Source of the DNA: Colletotrichum lupini
Lineage: Eukaryota > Ascomycota > Sordariomycetes > Glomerellales > Glomerellaceae
Length of the DNA stretch: 64,000 bases
Assembly: GCF_023278565.1 (NCBI RefSeq)
Contig: NC_064675.1
Span: forward strand, 3,968,001-4,032,000
Reading direction: 5' to 3'
The position numbers were made by a program, and so were the translations under genes. The notes beneath the pieces were generated by a model. The model saw only the letters and a list, made by a program, of their open reading frames with translations. It was not told where the DNA came from and did no database searches. Shown in pieces: positions 23,040 through 35,001 of this stretch; within the stretch, counting starts at the first letter, position 1; each line of letters begins with the position of its first letter.

Positions 23040-24480
23040 AATAATAAATTATGAAAACGAATAGAACGTTAATAAAACGATACCTAGCTATTAATAAAGA
23101 GCTATTAGTACCGACGAGCTATAGCTATCTAGAGTTAACTACTTAACTCTATTCCGTCCGGGAGAACGAGCCTATTATAGGGCGAGTCCTACTTAAATAC
23201 TAGCGTTTATAAAAGAGCTAGATAAAAAAGATAATCGGGGTAAATTACCTTTATAAGCTAGTTACCTTATTAATACCCTAAAGACCCTATTCGTTATAAA
23301 CGGGGCGTTTATTAATAACCGATTACTAAATATACGAAGTTAAGGTGCGTATAAAGGCGCGGGTAGTACTAAAATAGCTAGTTTAGTAGACCCTATAGGC
23401 TTAATAATAACCTATTTTTATAAAACGATAAAAATAATAATTAAAAATCGAAACTAAAAACGGCGTTAATACGAGGAGCTTATTTAATAGCTTACCGAGC
23501 GGCTAGTAACGCGTCTAGGTTAACGAAAATATAAAAAGCCTCCTTTTTATAACTATAAACCGATCGGAGAAGAGTTTATAAGTACCTAAGTAATAAACTA
23601 AATTACTATTATAAAAGTAAGTAATAAGCTTTGCGCAAAAAGTACTATAAAATAGTATATTAAATAGGCCCTATTTAAGATATCCCTATTATTATAAACG
23701 TAATAGTATAATTATAAAAAGAGCCTCTAGGATCCCCTTTCCTAGGGCAACTTTTTAGCGTTTATTTATTAATAATATATAAACCCCGAGACTTGAGAAC
23801 GGGAATACTATAGAGAGCTAAGGACGAAGAGGCTAAAAAAGGGCTAGACCCCTACCTAGTTCCTCGCCGAGTAATTAGTAATCTATTATAACCTAGGTAT
23901 AAAAAATATAGAGAATTCGAAAGTAGAGGTATACTAGTTCTTTTTTAAACTACTATCTTAGCTATAGGACGATCTAATTTATTATAAGGTCTTAATTAAG
24001 AAAGTATACGATATGACTTATAAAGCTAATAAATTATAGTTATTAAATTAATAAAAGGGCGGCGACTAGTTATAAAAGGACGGTAAGAAGAGGCTATATT
24101 TATTATTAAAGTAACCGCGTTAAATATCCCCCTTTTATAAAAAAAGAGTAGGGAGAGCTCTAAGGGGCTAAGCTCTAGGGACTTACTAGGAATAATATTA
24201 TAAAAGCCGTATAATAAAAGTACTCGTACCGAGCTATTATAAAAGCGTCGTAATAATAATATTAAATACTTTACGTATAATAAAATAGGCTATATATTTA
24301 ATAAGTACTAAAAAAATAAGTCGGGAGGTAGGGGTAATAATAAGCTAACGTACCCCCGATCGAAGCTAACGTTAATAACTATCTAATAGGTTATTACCGA
24401 GCTAAGAGTTATAAAAATTAACTCGTTAAAAAACGAGTAAACGTAGGTAATATATTTAATACGCTTATACTAAGTATTAA
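23040..24480 (+). pseudogene. Element D gag with CCHC remnant
   Basis: The reading frame upstream of pol carries a zinc knuckle at 24267-24308 with the spacing C-X2-C-X4-H-X4-C, now Y-FT-Y-NKIG-Y-IFNK-Y. All four metal ligands became Tyr by G-to-A or C-to-T changes. The frame differs from pol (position mod 3 is 0 here and 2 in pol), consistent with a frameshift between gag and pol or a later indel. The start codon is not identifiable. Confidence 0.8.
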
Positions 24481-24499
24481 GAAGGTACCGATAAGAATA

Positions 24500-27400
24500 A
24501 CTACGAAGGGTAGGGTAATAGTTCTATAAGGTATTACTAAAAGGCTAATAAAAGTTAATATAAATATATACTCCGAAATAGATATTATTAGTACTAAGCT
24601 CGTAACTTACTTAGGGTTAACCCCGGCTACTACTATAGCTCCCTTATTAAGGGATTTTTAGGGTAAAGCCGTAAACTAAGGGAAAGCCTATTAATTAACG
24701 CTCTTCCTTATTAACTACTATAAGTAGCTAAGGAAGATTTAGTAACTATTTACCGTAGTTAATAGGGATAAAAAAATAGTAAACCTCTTATTATTACGAC
24801 TATCGATAGGCTAGGAGGGTATTTATATTAATATAGTAATAAATATATAATCGTACGAGCCTATTTCGGTCGCTAAACTAGAGGTAATAGCTCGTAATAT
24901 CGTTAAAAATCGCGAGAGGGTATATATATTATATATTACTATTATAAGAAGTATTACGGGAGTAACGGAGACTAAACTACGAGGGGGTCTAGTATTAGAA
25001 CTTTAATTAGAAGTAGAGACGTTCGACGAGTAGTTAGTAAAGGGACCGTAGTTATATAGCGGGGTAGAACACTTTATTAACCTAGTTCTAAATACTAAAC
25101 CACTATATAGTCCTATTTATTTATTAAATAAAAAATAACTTAATAAGCTTCGCGCGTATATTATTAAAAACTTAGCGAATAATCGTATTATATTTTTAGT
25201 TAGTAAGGCTAGGGTACCGATCCTTTTTATATTAAAAAAGGATAGTACGCTACGCCTTTATATAAACTACTACGGGCTAAATAAAATAACTATAAAAAAT
25301 CGATACTTATTACTACTTATCGGCGAGCTCTTAAATAGGCTTCGTAGAGCGAAATAGATCTTAAAAATAAATATTAAAGATACCTACTACTATATCTAAA
25401 TTAAAAAAAAAAACTAATAGAAAATAGCGTTCTAGAGCCGATATAGTTACTTCGAGTATATTATTATACTTTTTAAGTTAACGAACGTACTCGCGACGTT
25501 CTAAGCGTATATTTATTAAGCGCTCGCCGACTTACTAAATACTTATTATATAGTATATATAAACGATTTAATAATTTATTTAATAATAAAGGAGTAGTAT
25601 ATAGAGGATATTAAAAAGGTCCTCTAACGTCTACGTTTATATAGGCTTTTTATTAAATTATTAAAGTACTCGTTTTATTAAAAGAGGGTCGAGTTCCTAG
25701 GTTATATTATTATACTAAAAAGAATTAAGATTAACTCGTTACGAGTACGAACGATCGCTAATTAAAAAGCGCTAGAGTCTATTAAGGATATCTAAGTATT
25801 CCTAGGGTTCTATAACTTCTATTAGAAGTTTATTATTAAATACTCGGGTATTATTATACTAATAATAATATTACTAAAAATAAAAAAGGGGTAGATAAGG
25901 GACTTTTAATAAACTAAAGAAGTAAACGAGGTGTTTAATTAGCTAAAAGTCGCTTTTACCTTAGTAACCGTACTTACGTACTAAAACCTATAATATATTA
26001 TATAAATAAAAACCAACGCCTCGGTTAAAGCTATTATAATAATCTTATCGTAATAGGCTAATAAAAAATAGTAACCCGTTACTTATTAGTTATAGAAGCT
26101 TACGGATACGGAGTAGCGATGGGCTATGGGCTAATAAAAACTACTTATTATAATAAAAAGGTTAGAGCACTAGGCTTACTACTTCTAGGGCCTTTTATAA
26201 AAGTTTATAATCCTAACGGACTACTAAGTACTTAAGGGAGTAATTAGCGCACTAGCGCAAGACTTTTAAAAAAAGCTTACAAAGTAAGTATATAAAGTAT
26301 TAATATTTAACTTTAACTTAAAATACTAGCTAAAAAAAACGAACCTAGCGGACGGTCTATTTAAAAAGCTAGACTATATAGAGGGGGAAGTGCTTTATAA
26401 AAACGTCCTCTTTATACTAGCCTAGAAGCTACGTCTTATTAACAAACTACCGCCCGACGTTTAATAAAAAATAATTAGTTTAAAAAGATAAAATAATATT
26501 ACTAAGGCATACGTTTAAGTAGTTAAGGCCTCTTTTTATAATCCCGGCTAGATATTAACTAGCTCTAAGGACGGGGAATCCTCTCTCTTATATTAATAAC
26601 GTATTATAGGGCGTACTAATAAAATAATAATAGTTACTACCGTAACGACTTAAAGTAAAAAAATAAGAGAGTTATTAATAAACGCTCGTTAATAGTTTAA
26701 TAAAAATAAAAAGGAGTTAAATAGAGCTAGGGTTATTATATTAGAATAGTATATCCTACGCCCCGTTATAAAAGAGCTTATAAGGGGCAAAACGGCATTC
26801 GCTTCTTATTTTTTATTAAAAACTAAAGAGCTCGTTAAAAAGCTATAGGCTAAAGACGAGTTCTATATATTATAATTAATAAGAGTTCGCGCTATGGCTA
26901 ACGAGCTAAGAATATATTCGCTTAACGAATAGGGCATACTATTTTTTAAAAAAAGACTCGTTATTCCTTAAGTAAAGTCTCTTTAAATAAAGATCCTTTA
27001 TTAATACTACGACGACTATAGGGTAGGTTATATAAGAGCTACGAAAACTCTTAAGCTAATTTAAAAGAAGTTTTAAAAAAAAGATATTTAACGAGATATT
27101 TAAGAATACGTTAAGAACTATAAGTATTATTTAAAAGTTATAACTCTAAGATATAAGCCGTACGGGTAGCTATAGTTATTATTACTACCCTTATACCTAT
27201 TCTAAGAAATATTTATAAACTTTATTACGGGGCTATTACTGAGCGCTTATAATAACGGCGCAGAGTATAATAATATCTTAGTTATTATTTATTATATAAT
27301 AAAGTTCGTAAAGTTCTTCCTTATTATTAAAATACTTAACGTAGTATAAATAATAAGTATCTTATATTAAAAAGTCGAATATAAGTTCGGTACGCTTAAA

Positions 27401-28300
27401 AGTATTATTATAAATAAAAATAAGCTCTTTATAAGCGCATTTTAAAAAGAGGTTACTAAGGAATGGGTAATATATTACTAACTATTTACTATATATTATT
27501 TATAAACGAACGGCTGAACGGAGCGAACTTATTAAATATTAAAAAAGTATTTGAGGATCTATGCCGAGGGCTCGCTAAATAAGTAAGTAATATAACTAAA
27601 AAAGGCTAAGTTTATATATAATAATAACTAATACTTTACTATAAAAATATCCCCGTACATAGTACTATATAGCTACTACCCTAAGTACGTTAAATATATA
27701 CTTAATTATAAAGCTATAGTTTAGGGGGTTTAGGAAAGGGTTTAGAAAATTAAAAAGATTAGGGCCTAGGCTACGCGAGCGTAGGCATAAGCTTCTAAGA
27801 GCTAAGTAGCTTATTATTATAAAAGATATACTCTATAAGAGTTTAATTATAAAGAGGTCGTTGGCCTATTAACGAAGAATATACGATTTAAGAATAATAA
27901 ACTAGCGCTAAGATATATTAAAATAGTAATAACTAAAAGGGTAGAGAAATAGGCTTATTAAGTATATTTATTAAAGTAGTATTAAAGAATATATAATATT
28001 TTCCTAGTTTCTTAGCTTAAGCTATAAAAAAATCGCCGAATAGTTAGTAACTAAATAATAAATCTCTTAGAGTTAGAAAATAAATAAGACGTTTAGGAAG
28101 TTAAAGAAATCGTTATAATATAAAACGAGGGAGGAAACTTATAATATCTCGTTAAATAAGCTAAGTAGCTTACTAAATATAATACGTAAGAGCTTATTAA
28201 GTATTTTAAAGGGGTAGTAGAAGTAGTTAATAAATTCGAACGTTATAAAAAAAGGGTATATATAAAATAGGATAATAAACGTTAAGTTCGTAATAAAAAG
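24500..28300 (+). pseudogene. Element D pol: protease, RT, RNase H, integrase, chromodomain
   Basis: The protease is near 24560-24640 (NIYSEIDIIS-KLVTYLGLT). The reverse transcriptase is at about 25100-25620, with VPILFILKKDSTLRLYIN, GLNKITIKNRY, the block ILKINIKDTYYYI and the catalytic box at 25556-25567 reading Y-I-N-D, the first Asp lost by G-to-A. RNase H and connection follow to about 26450. The integrase zinc region and core are at about 26930-27300 (YYDDYRVGYIRATKTL, YVKNYKYYLK, INFITGLL). The chromodomain is at about 28040-28230 (EVKEIV, EGGNL-YLVK-A). The domains share one frame but are broken by dozens of stops at former CAG, CAA, CGA and TGG codons. This is a chromovirus of fungal type. 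Confidence 0.9.
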
Positions 28301-28419
28301 TTACTAAAGATAAGTTAATTAATAATATATTATAAAACCCTTTTTATCTAGCCTAGCGTAATCCTTAAAAAAAAGATATAGTATTATAACCCTTAGTAAT
28401 ACGTTACTGAGAGATTGCT

Positions 28420-30560
28420 AAGATCTAGCTACGTAAGGGGAGTAACCTACGTAATATTAATAATAATAATAGCGGCTCTAGTATATACTTCTAAAGCTTA
28501 ATAAGTAGTAATAATAATCCGCTCGGTAAATAAAAAGCAAAGAGGCTTTATGCATATACTTAGCTAATTACTTAGAATAAAGCCGTTAACCTTATTAATA
28601 TTATAATAAATAAGAGGGAGGTAATTAAAGTTACGCAGAGTATTATATATATTAATAATAGCGGTTCGTAAAGCGTTTACTACTTAGTTACTATTAAAAG
28701 CTATGATAAAAAGTATAATAGGAGCTATAATAAGAGGCATAATAGGAGTTATAATAAAAAGTAAAATAAAAAGCGAAATAGGGGCTATAACGCTATTATT
28801 ATTAATAACGGGTTCGGGACGGGGGGCGTTATTTAAAATAACGCTCTCGTAATCTTAATTAAGCTAAGGGACCTTAGTAATATTAATATTCGTAAAGAAC
28901 TTATTAACGTCGAACTACTTATTACGACTTATAGTTTTATTCTTAGTATAAGTAATAGCCTCGTCGAGCCGTTATAGAGCCTTTACTTAGAGCGGAAAGA
29001 GCGTAATACTAGCTTTATTAAAATCTAGAGTAATATAACTAAGGGCTAGGGTACCCTCGTTTATATTAAAAAGAGCGTTATGGGTAGGGGTTAATAAGTT
29101 ATTAATATTAAAATAATAGTACTTATTATAATACTAAAAAAGAGAATTCTCTAAGTTATTACCGAGCTCCTTAAATTCGGTATCCTCGTGCTAGGACTTA
29201 TTAAACTTAAACTTAAAATCGTCCCGCTCGTCGTTATTATTAAGAATATAGTTAGTAATAAGAGTACGCTTCTTAATAAGAGTCTAAGTCTCGGGACTAT
29301 AAGAAATAGAAGTAGCGCTATATATAATAATAATATAAGTAAGTACCTTATTTACTAAGAACTTAATAACGCGTTTATAAAAAGTAAGGAAAGTAGGAAA
29401 CTCTTAAATATATGTAATAATAACGCCTTTAGGAGTCTTTTTATAATACTAAGCTAGAGCGTCGAGGTTATTTTATAAAGCGGTTATACGGTTATTATTA
29501 TAAAAATAAGCTAGCTAGAAGCGACTAAGGCGGGAGATAATCTTAGTCTTATTATTAATATTAAGGATACTAGCTTAAGAAAAGAAATCTAAGTTAATAA
29601 AAAGAAAATTCGCCGAACAATTACTAACGACTTATTATAATTAAGATTAATAAGTTTAGATATTTATAATTAGTAGCGAGCTCTTAGAGAGTAGCCTATT
29701 TAAAATAGACCTTCTTTACCTTATTACTTATTAATAAGTTAGTAATATAAGTAATAACCTTTTTTTATATATTAATAATATAACTAAAAATATAAAAAAC
29801 GCAGCCGTGCTTATAAATATTAAGGCTACCCTATTCCTGAGTATTAAAGAACTTTATAAGGGTATTCTAAGTAAACTAAGTAGCGCTATATAGCTCCTTA
29901 GGAACCTAAAAAACTTCGTTAGTTAATATTTCGGTAACGGATTAGCGAAGACTTAATAACTTATAGTAGAACACTTCTTCTTATTAATTTAATAAATAAT
30001 ATACTTAGCGACGTAAGCGCTACTAATATAGACGAGCTTATTAATATTATAATATAGGCTAGCTAAGTAGTATATATAAAGAGCACTACTGCGGAGACCG
30101 CAAAAGCCCTTCTTAGGATTATACTCTATATTCAATATATTCTAAATACGTAAAATAGTAAACATTTTAATAAATACTTAGTAATAGTATAGCGAGAGAG
30201 TCGTAATTAAAAAATAATACGGAATTAGAATATTATAAGAAGAAAAGTATAGTTATATAAAAAAGAATTCGTAAAACGGTCGCTAAATAAAAAGAAGGAA
30301 GAAAAAGTAAATACGCAACTAGTAACGGGGGAAAAACCTTTTACTATACTTAATAACTTAGTAATAATAATAACCGCGAGGTTAAGTAAGCTCTTATATA
30401 TTATAACGGTTAGAATACTTTACTATAAATATATACTACTAACTTAGTAACTAGTTAGCGCGCTATTACTAAATAATAATAACAAAGTATCCGTTAAATA
30501 AGGAGATAGGAGTAATGCCTTATTCCTAAGTAAAAAAGGATATTATTAACGCTTTACGGA
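28420..30560 (+). pseudogene. Element D extra 3' frame, about 700 codons, unknown
   Basis: After the chromodomain, a different frame (position mod 3 is 1) stays coding-like for about 2.1 kb up to the polypurine tract when stops are read as RIP-altered Gln, Arg or Trp codons. A basic, Asn/Tyr/Arg-rich repeat lies at 28690-28800 (KKYNRSYNKRHNRSYNK). Further blocks include RKELINVELLITTYSFILSI near 28900 and a Lys-rich C-terminal part (KKKEEKVNTQLVTGEKPF near 30290). I do not recognise the family. It could be an accessory or env-position ORF, a gag-like duplicate or a captured gene. A coding origin is inferred from frame openness only. Confidence 0.5.
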
Positions 30561-30646
30561 ATCTATTATAAATAACGACGTTAATAGCTTTATTATTAGC
30601 GTTAAAAGAAGATATTACGTAATAACTTTAGGGACTAAAGTTACGT

Positions 30647-30656
30647 AAGGGGGGAG
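30647..30656 (+). other. Element D polypurine tract
   Basis: AAGGGGGGAG lies four bases before the 3' LTR (30661), in the expected place for priming of second-strand synthesis, and confirms the plus orientation. Confidence 0.85.
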
Positions 30657-30660
30657 TAAT

Positions 30661-30850
30661 TATAATAAATTCGGGATACGGCCGGTAATAGGACGCCAAT
30701 AACTTAGCGACTAATATACAGATCTTATTATAAAAGAACTTTTTAAGAAGCAGAGCCCTTACGAAGGACTCTATAGGCTTTAGTCTTATAATATACCTAT
30801 ACCTATATTATAGCCTCGCTAGTTAAGTACTCATAGCCTAATCTCTTATA
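30661..30850 (+). repeat. Element D 3' LTR
   Basis: It starts TATAATAAATTCGGGATACG and ends AGCCTAATCTCTTATA. It differs from the 5' LTR mainly by transitions, for example GGCGACAGGACGCCGA versus GGTAATAGGACGCCAA. Confidence 0.93.
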
Positions 30851-30855
30851 CTTAA

Positions 30856-31473
30856 TTAGCCTTATAAACGTGGTTTTTATAATAAAGGACGAGGATATTA
30901 TTTATATATAAAAAAGCTAGAACCCTTTTAGTAAAGTTTTAGAATAAATACGGGTTTTTATTTATAAATAAGAGACCTAGGCTTTTAAAAATTAATACTA
31001 GCTCTCAATATTATAATAATAAAGCGTTATAGGTAGTATATAAAGCCTACTTAAGTTTTAAATATATTTTTAGTTTATAAAAGCTATTTAATAGCTCGTA
31101 AATAATAAGGGGGTTATTTAGCTTTTTAATTATATTTAAAAAGGCGTTTATAATATTATATTAATCAATCTTTAAGTTCAATTAGGTAATAGTAATTATA
31201 ATTACCCTAAACGTCCTAGTTATTAATATCGCTATAAAAGTCTTTTTCAAGGAGTATCGTTTTTAAATATCTCCCCTAACGTGAATTCTCGCTTTATAAT
31301 AATTAAGGTAATTATTATTATTAAGCTTATAATTAAATACCTATTTAAGGGGTATTAGTTTAAAAATAACTAATACTAGCTTAAAAATAACTAATACCTT
31401 ACTAATTATCTTTTAAATATTATTTTTTTAACTTTTAAATTTCTAATTATACTACTTTTATAAATTAGCTTTT
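30856..31473. other. Unrecognised AT-rich sequence, right flank of element D
   Basis: This is the continuation of the 22151-22809 host sequence. No known repeat family or protein motif was seen. A short hairpin, GGTATTAGTT-TAAAAAT-AACTAATAC, lies near 31361-31387, with a second copy of AAAAATAACTAATAC just after it. Confidence 0.55.
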
Positions 31474-32232
31474 CCCTTTAACGGAGTAATCCGCCGGGGC
31501 CGTATTATATATTACGTATTAAAGAAAACTAAGTATACTGCGCTCTATACCTAATTACTAATTAAAATAGCTCTTAACCTTCCCCTACTTCTAGCTATTT
31601 AGAGGGCGAGCTATACCTATTTTGATATATATAAGACCTCCTAATACTAGCTTACGTAAGTAGCTAGATCTTATATTATATACTCCTTCTTATAAAAAGT
31701 TAGGGGGCCCCTTATATATTCCCTTATATCTATTTGTTTTGGTATTCTGCCTTTGCTAGCTACTCGGGCGATTCTCGATATCGGTTACACGGTATTAATA
31801 CACGGTAACAGTGGATACTCACACTGTCTCGCTAGACTATTTTTCTTAGATTTTCCAACTTTTTAACTTTCCCTCCTGCAAAGTTCACAACCACGGATCA
31901 TGGACAGCGATCCCTTATATCTATAATATAACTTATATTAAAAAGATTTCTAACTTTATAAAATATAATTTAGAAATTAATATTAATATATTAGATCTTA
32001 ATATTCGTATTAGCCTAACTATTTATAGCGTTTATACTATTACTTAGCTAAATTCCGTATTATTAAAAAGTACTTTACTAATCCTCGGGCGTACTTACGT
32101 TAGTTACGATAGCTATAGTATTAAACTAGCCGAGGGTACTTAGCCCGAGAGGGGTAGACTTATCGACGGGCATTTTTAGAGTTCTAGCTTACTAATTACT
32201 AACTATATACTAAGAATAGAGTAGTAATTTAT
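31474..32232 (+). mobile_element. Family B copy, 5' part, split by a short A
   Basis: Sense-strand B starts at the hairpin end (ACGGAGTAATCCGCCGGGGC) and runs to about 32232, where a minus-strand B begins. Positions 31734-31911 are a later A insertion. The 3' half of this copy was not found. Confidence 0.8.
31734..31911 (-). mobile_element. 5'-truncated family A copy, 178 bp, nearly unmutated
   Basis: A perfect 13 bp duplication, CCCTTATATCTAT, lies at 31721-31733 and 31912-31924. It retains TTTGCTAGCTAC, GGTTACACGG, ACACTGTCTCGC, CCTCCTGCAAAG and GGATCATGGACAG. It is one of the least mutated family A sequences here and a good template for the original 3' end. Confidence 0.95.
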
Positions 32233-32233
32233 A

Positions 32234-33376
32234 TAGTAGTTTTTTTCCGGCTTTATAGGTATAAAAGATTAACCTTAACGGGATTACGTTTTTAAAGGAA
32301 ATTATATAATATAGTTTACTTTTTAACTGTATAATATATATAATATACCCTAAGCACGCGCTTAACGTAATATAATAATTTCGATATAAAAACCGCTATA
32401 TAATTCGGGATAAGTAAGCTGCCCTACTACTTATTAACAATAGGCTAAGTAATATACTTATGCGGTAGCGCTAATTAAAAAGGTCGATAATAGAGGTTAG
32501 CCGTAATAATTAGCTTTAATAGTCGGCCGTAATAGTTAGAAACGGCCCTTAACTATAAAAGTTCTAAACTTTAATAATAATACAGAGGTTTCTTAAAAAA
32601 GGGCTAAATAGGCTAATATTTATTACTCTTTAGAGCTTATAAAGATTCTTTTTATCCTTATCGCTTCTAATATTACCTAAAGCTACTCTCTATTCAAACT
32701 AAATAAATTTACTAAATAAATTTACTAAATAAATTTACTAAATAAATTTACTAAATAAATTTACTAAATAAATTTACTAAATAAATTTACTAAATAAACT
32801 TATTAATATATAAACTACTACTCTATTTCTAGTATATAGTTAGTAATTAGTAGGCTAGAACTCTTGAAAAATGCCCGTTAATAAGTCTACCCCTCTCGGG
32901 CTGGGCGCCCTTAGTTAGCTTAACGCTATAGCTATCGTAACTAATATAAGTATACCCGAGGATTAGTAAAATACCTTTTAATAGTACGGAATTTAGCTAA
33001 GTAATAGTACGAACGCCGTAAATAGCTAGGTTAATATAGACGTTAAGATTTAATATATTAACACTAGCTTAGAAATTATATTTTATAAAGCTAGAAATCC
33101 TTTTAATATAAGTTATATTATAAATATAAAGGAATATATAAGGGGCCCCCTAACCCTTAATAAAAAGGAGTATATAATACGGGATTTAGCTACTTATATA
33201 GGTTAGTATTAAGAGGTCTTATATACGTTAGAGTAAGTATAGCTCGCCCTCGAGACGGCTAAAAGCGGGGGAAGGTCGGGAGTTTTAATTAGTAATTAGG
33301 TATAGAGCGCAATATACCCAGTTTTCCCTAATACGTAATACACAGTACGGCCCCGGCGGATTGCTCCGTCGGGGGA
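32234..33376 (-). mobile_element. Family B full-length copy, minus strand
   Basis: The 3' end is at the left (TAGTAGTTTTTTTCCGGC) and the 5' hairpin at the right (CCCCGGCGGATTGCTCCGTC then GGGGGAA). It includes the 12 bp minisatellite with about nine units at 32697-32800. It joins B-like sequence on both sides without a clear duplication, so B-B recombination is possible. Confidence 0.85.
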
Positions 33377-33716
33377 ATAAAAACTGCTATATAATTTAAA
33401 ATAAGTAAGCTACCCTTTATATAGCGGCGCTAGCTAAAAAGATTAATAATAAAAGTCGATTATAATAGTTAATTATAATAGTCGGCTATAATAGTCAAAG
33501 GCGGCCCTGAAATATAGAGGTTCTAAACTTTAATAATAATATAGAGGTTTTTTAGAAAAGGACTAAATAAGTTAATATTTATCACTTAGAGCTCGTAAAG
33601 ATTCTTTTTATCTTTATTACTTTTAATATTACTTAAAGCTACTCTTTATTTAAACTAAATAAATTTATTAAATAAGTTTATAATATATATTTATTAAATT
33701 AACTTATTAATATATA

Positions 33717-33799
33717 TAGTGGTTTTTTTCTAGCTTTATAAGCGTAAAAGATCGACCTTAATAAGATTACGCTTTTAAAAGAAATTATATAATACGGTA
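33717..33799 (-). mobile_element. Family B 3'-end fragment, 83 bp, in tandem with a full copy
   Basis: It starts TAGTGGTTTTTTTCTAGC and ends AATACGGTA. It is directly followed by a full-length B in the same orientation. The single 16 bp duplication brackets the pair, so both seem to have arrived together. Confidence 0.75.
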
Positions 33800-35001
33800 T
33801 ATAGTGGTTTTTTTTTAGCTTTATAAGTATAAAAGATCGACCTTAATAAGATTACGCTTTTAAGGGAAATTATACGATATAATATACTTTTTTAATTATA
33901 TAATATACGTAATATATCCTAAGTACGCGCTTAATATAATATAGTAATTTTAATACGAAAACTACTATTTAATTTAGGATAGGTAAGCTACCCTTTACGT
34001 AGCGGCTCTAACTAGAAAGGTTAATAATAGAGGTTAGTTATAATAGTTAGCTATAATAGTCGGCTATAATAATTAAAAGCGGCCCTTAATTACAAAGGTT
34101 CTGAACTTTAATAGCAACGTAGAGGTTTCTAAAGAAAGGGCTAAATAGGCTAATATTTATTACTCATATTAAAGCTCGTAAAGATTCTTTTTATCCTTAT
34201 TACTTCTAATATCGCCCAAAGCTACTCTCTATTCAAACTAAATAAATCTACTAAATAAATCTACTAAATAAATCTACTAGATAAATCTACTAAATAAATC
34301 TACTAAATAAATCTACTAAACAAATCTACTAAATAAATCTACTAAATAAACTTATTAATATATAAACTACTACTTAGATAATTAGTTAGATAACTAGTTA
34401 AGAGGTTAGCTAGTTAAAATACTACCTTAATAAGAACCTAAAGATACTTACTAATAAGTCTACCTCTCTTAGGCTAGGCGCCCTTAGCTAGCTCGACGCT
34501 ATAGCTATTATAGCTAACGTAAATATGCCCGAGGATTAGTAAAGTACTTTTTAATAGTACGGAATTTAGCTAAGTAATAGTATAAACGCTATAAATAGCC
34601 GGGTTAATACGGATATTAAGATTTAATATATTAATACTAGCTTAGTTATAATAATTATAATAAATAGGCTAGAGATATATAAAGTTAGAGTAATGAACTA
34701 GCACTTTAAATAGCTCCTACGGGACCCCCTAGGTAATAATAATACTTATATAAAAAAATAGATTATACTAGACCTAGCTACTTATGCGGGCTAGTACTAA
34801 GAGGTCTTATACGTATTAAAGTAAGTAAAGCTCGCCCTATAAGCGGGCGGCGGAAGGTTAGGAGCTGTTAATAAAAAGGAAATAATAGTTGAGTTAGTTA
34901 ACTACTATTTTAGTTAGTAATTAAGTATAGAGCGCATTATACCTAGTTTTCCCTAATACGTAATATACAGTACGGCCCCGGCGGATTGCTCCGTCGGGGG
35001 G
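33800..35001 (-). mobile_element. Family B full-length copy, minus strand
   Basis: It runs from TATAGTGGTTTTTTTTT to CCCCGGCGGATTGCTCCGTC and GGGGGG, about 1.2 kb. It contains the minisatellite at 34238-34345 and carries the internal block ATAATTATAATAAATAGGC also seen at 11240-11260. Confidence 0.88.

Larger units (their letters stand above)
22810..30850 (+). mobile_element. Element D: Ty3/gypsy chromovirus, 8.0 kb
   Basis: This complete LTR retrotransposon has 190 bp LTRs at 22810-22999 and 30661-30850 and a perfect 5 bp target duplication CTTAA (22805-22809 and 30851-30855). Gag, protease, RT, RNase H, integrase and chromodomain remnants are in the usual order, followed by an extra long frame and a polypurine tract. 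At 8041 bp it is about 2 kb longer than C, mostly because of the extra region between the chromodomain and the 3' LTR. It holds no nested insertion, so it was probably one of the later arrivals, yet it is fully RIP-degraded. Confidence 0.93.
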
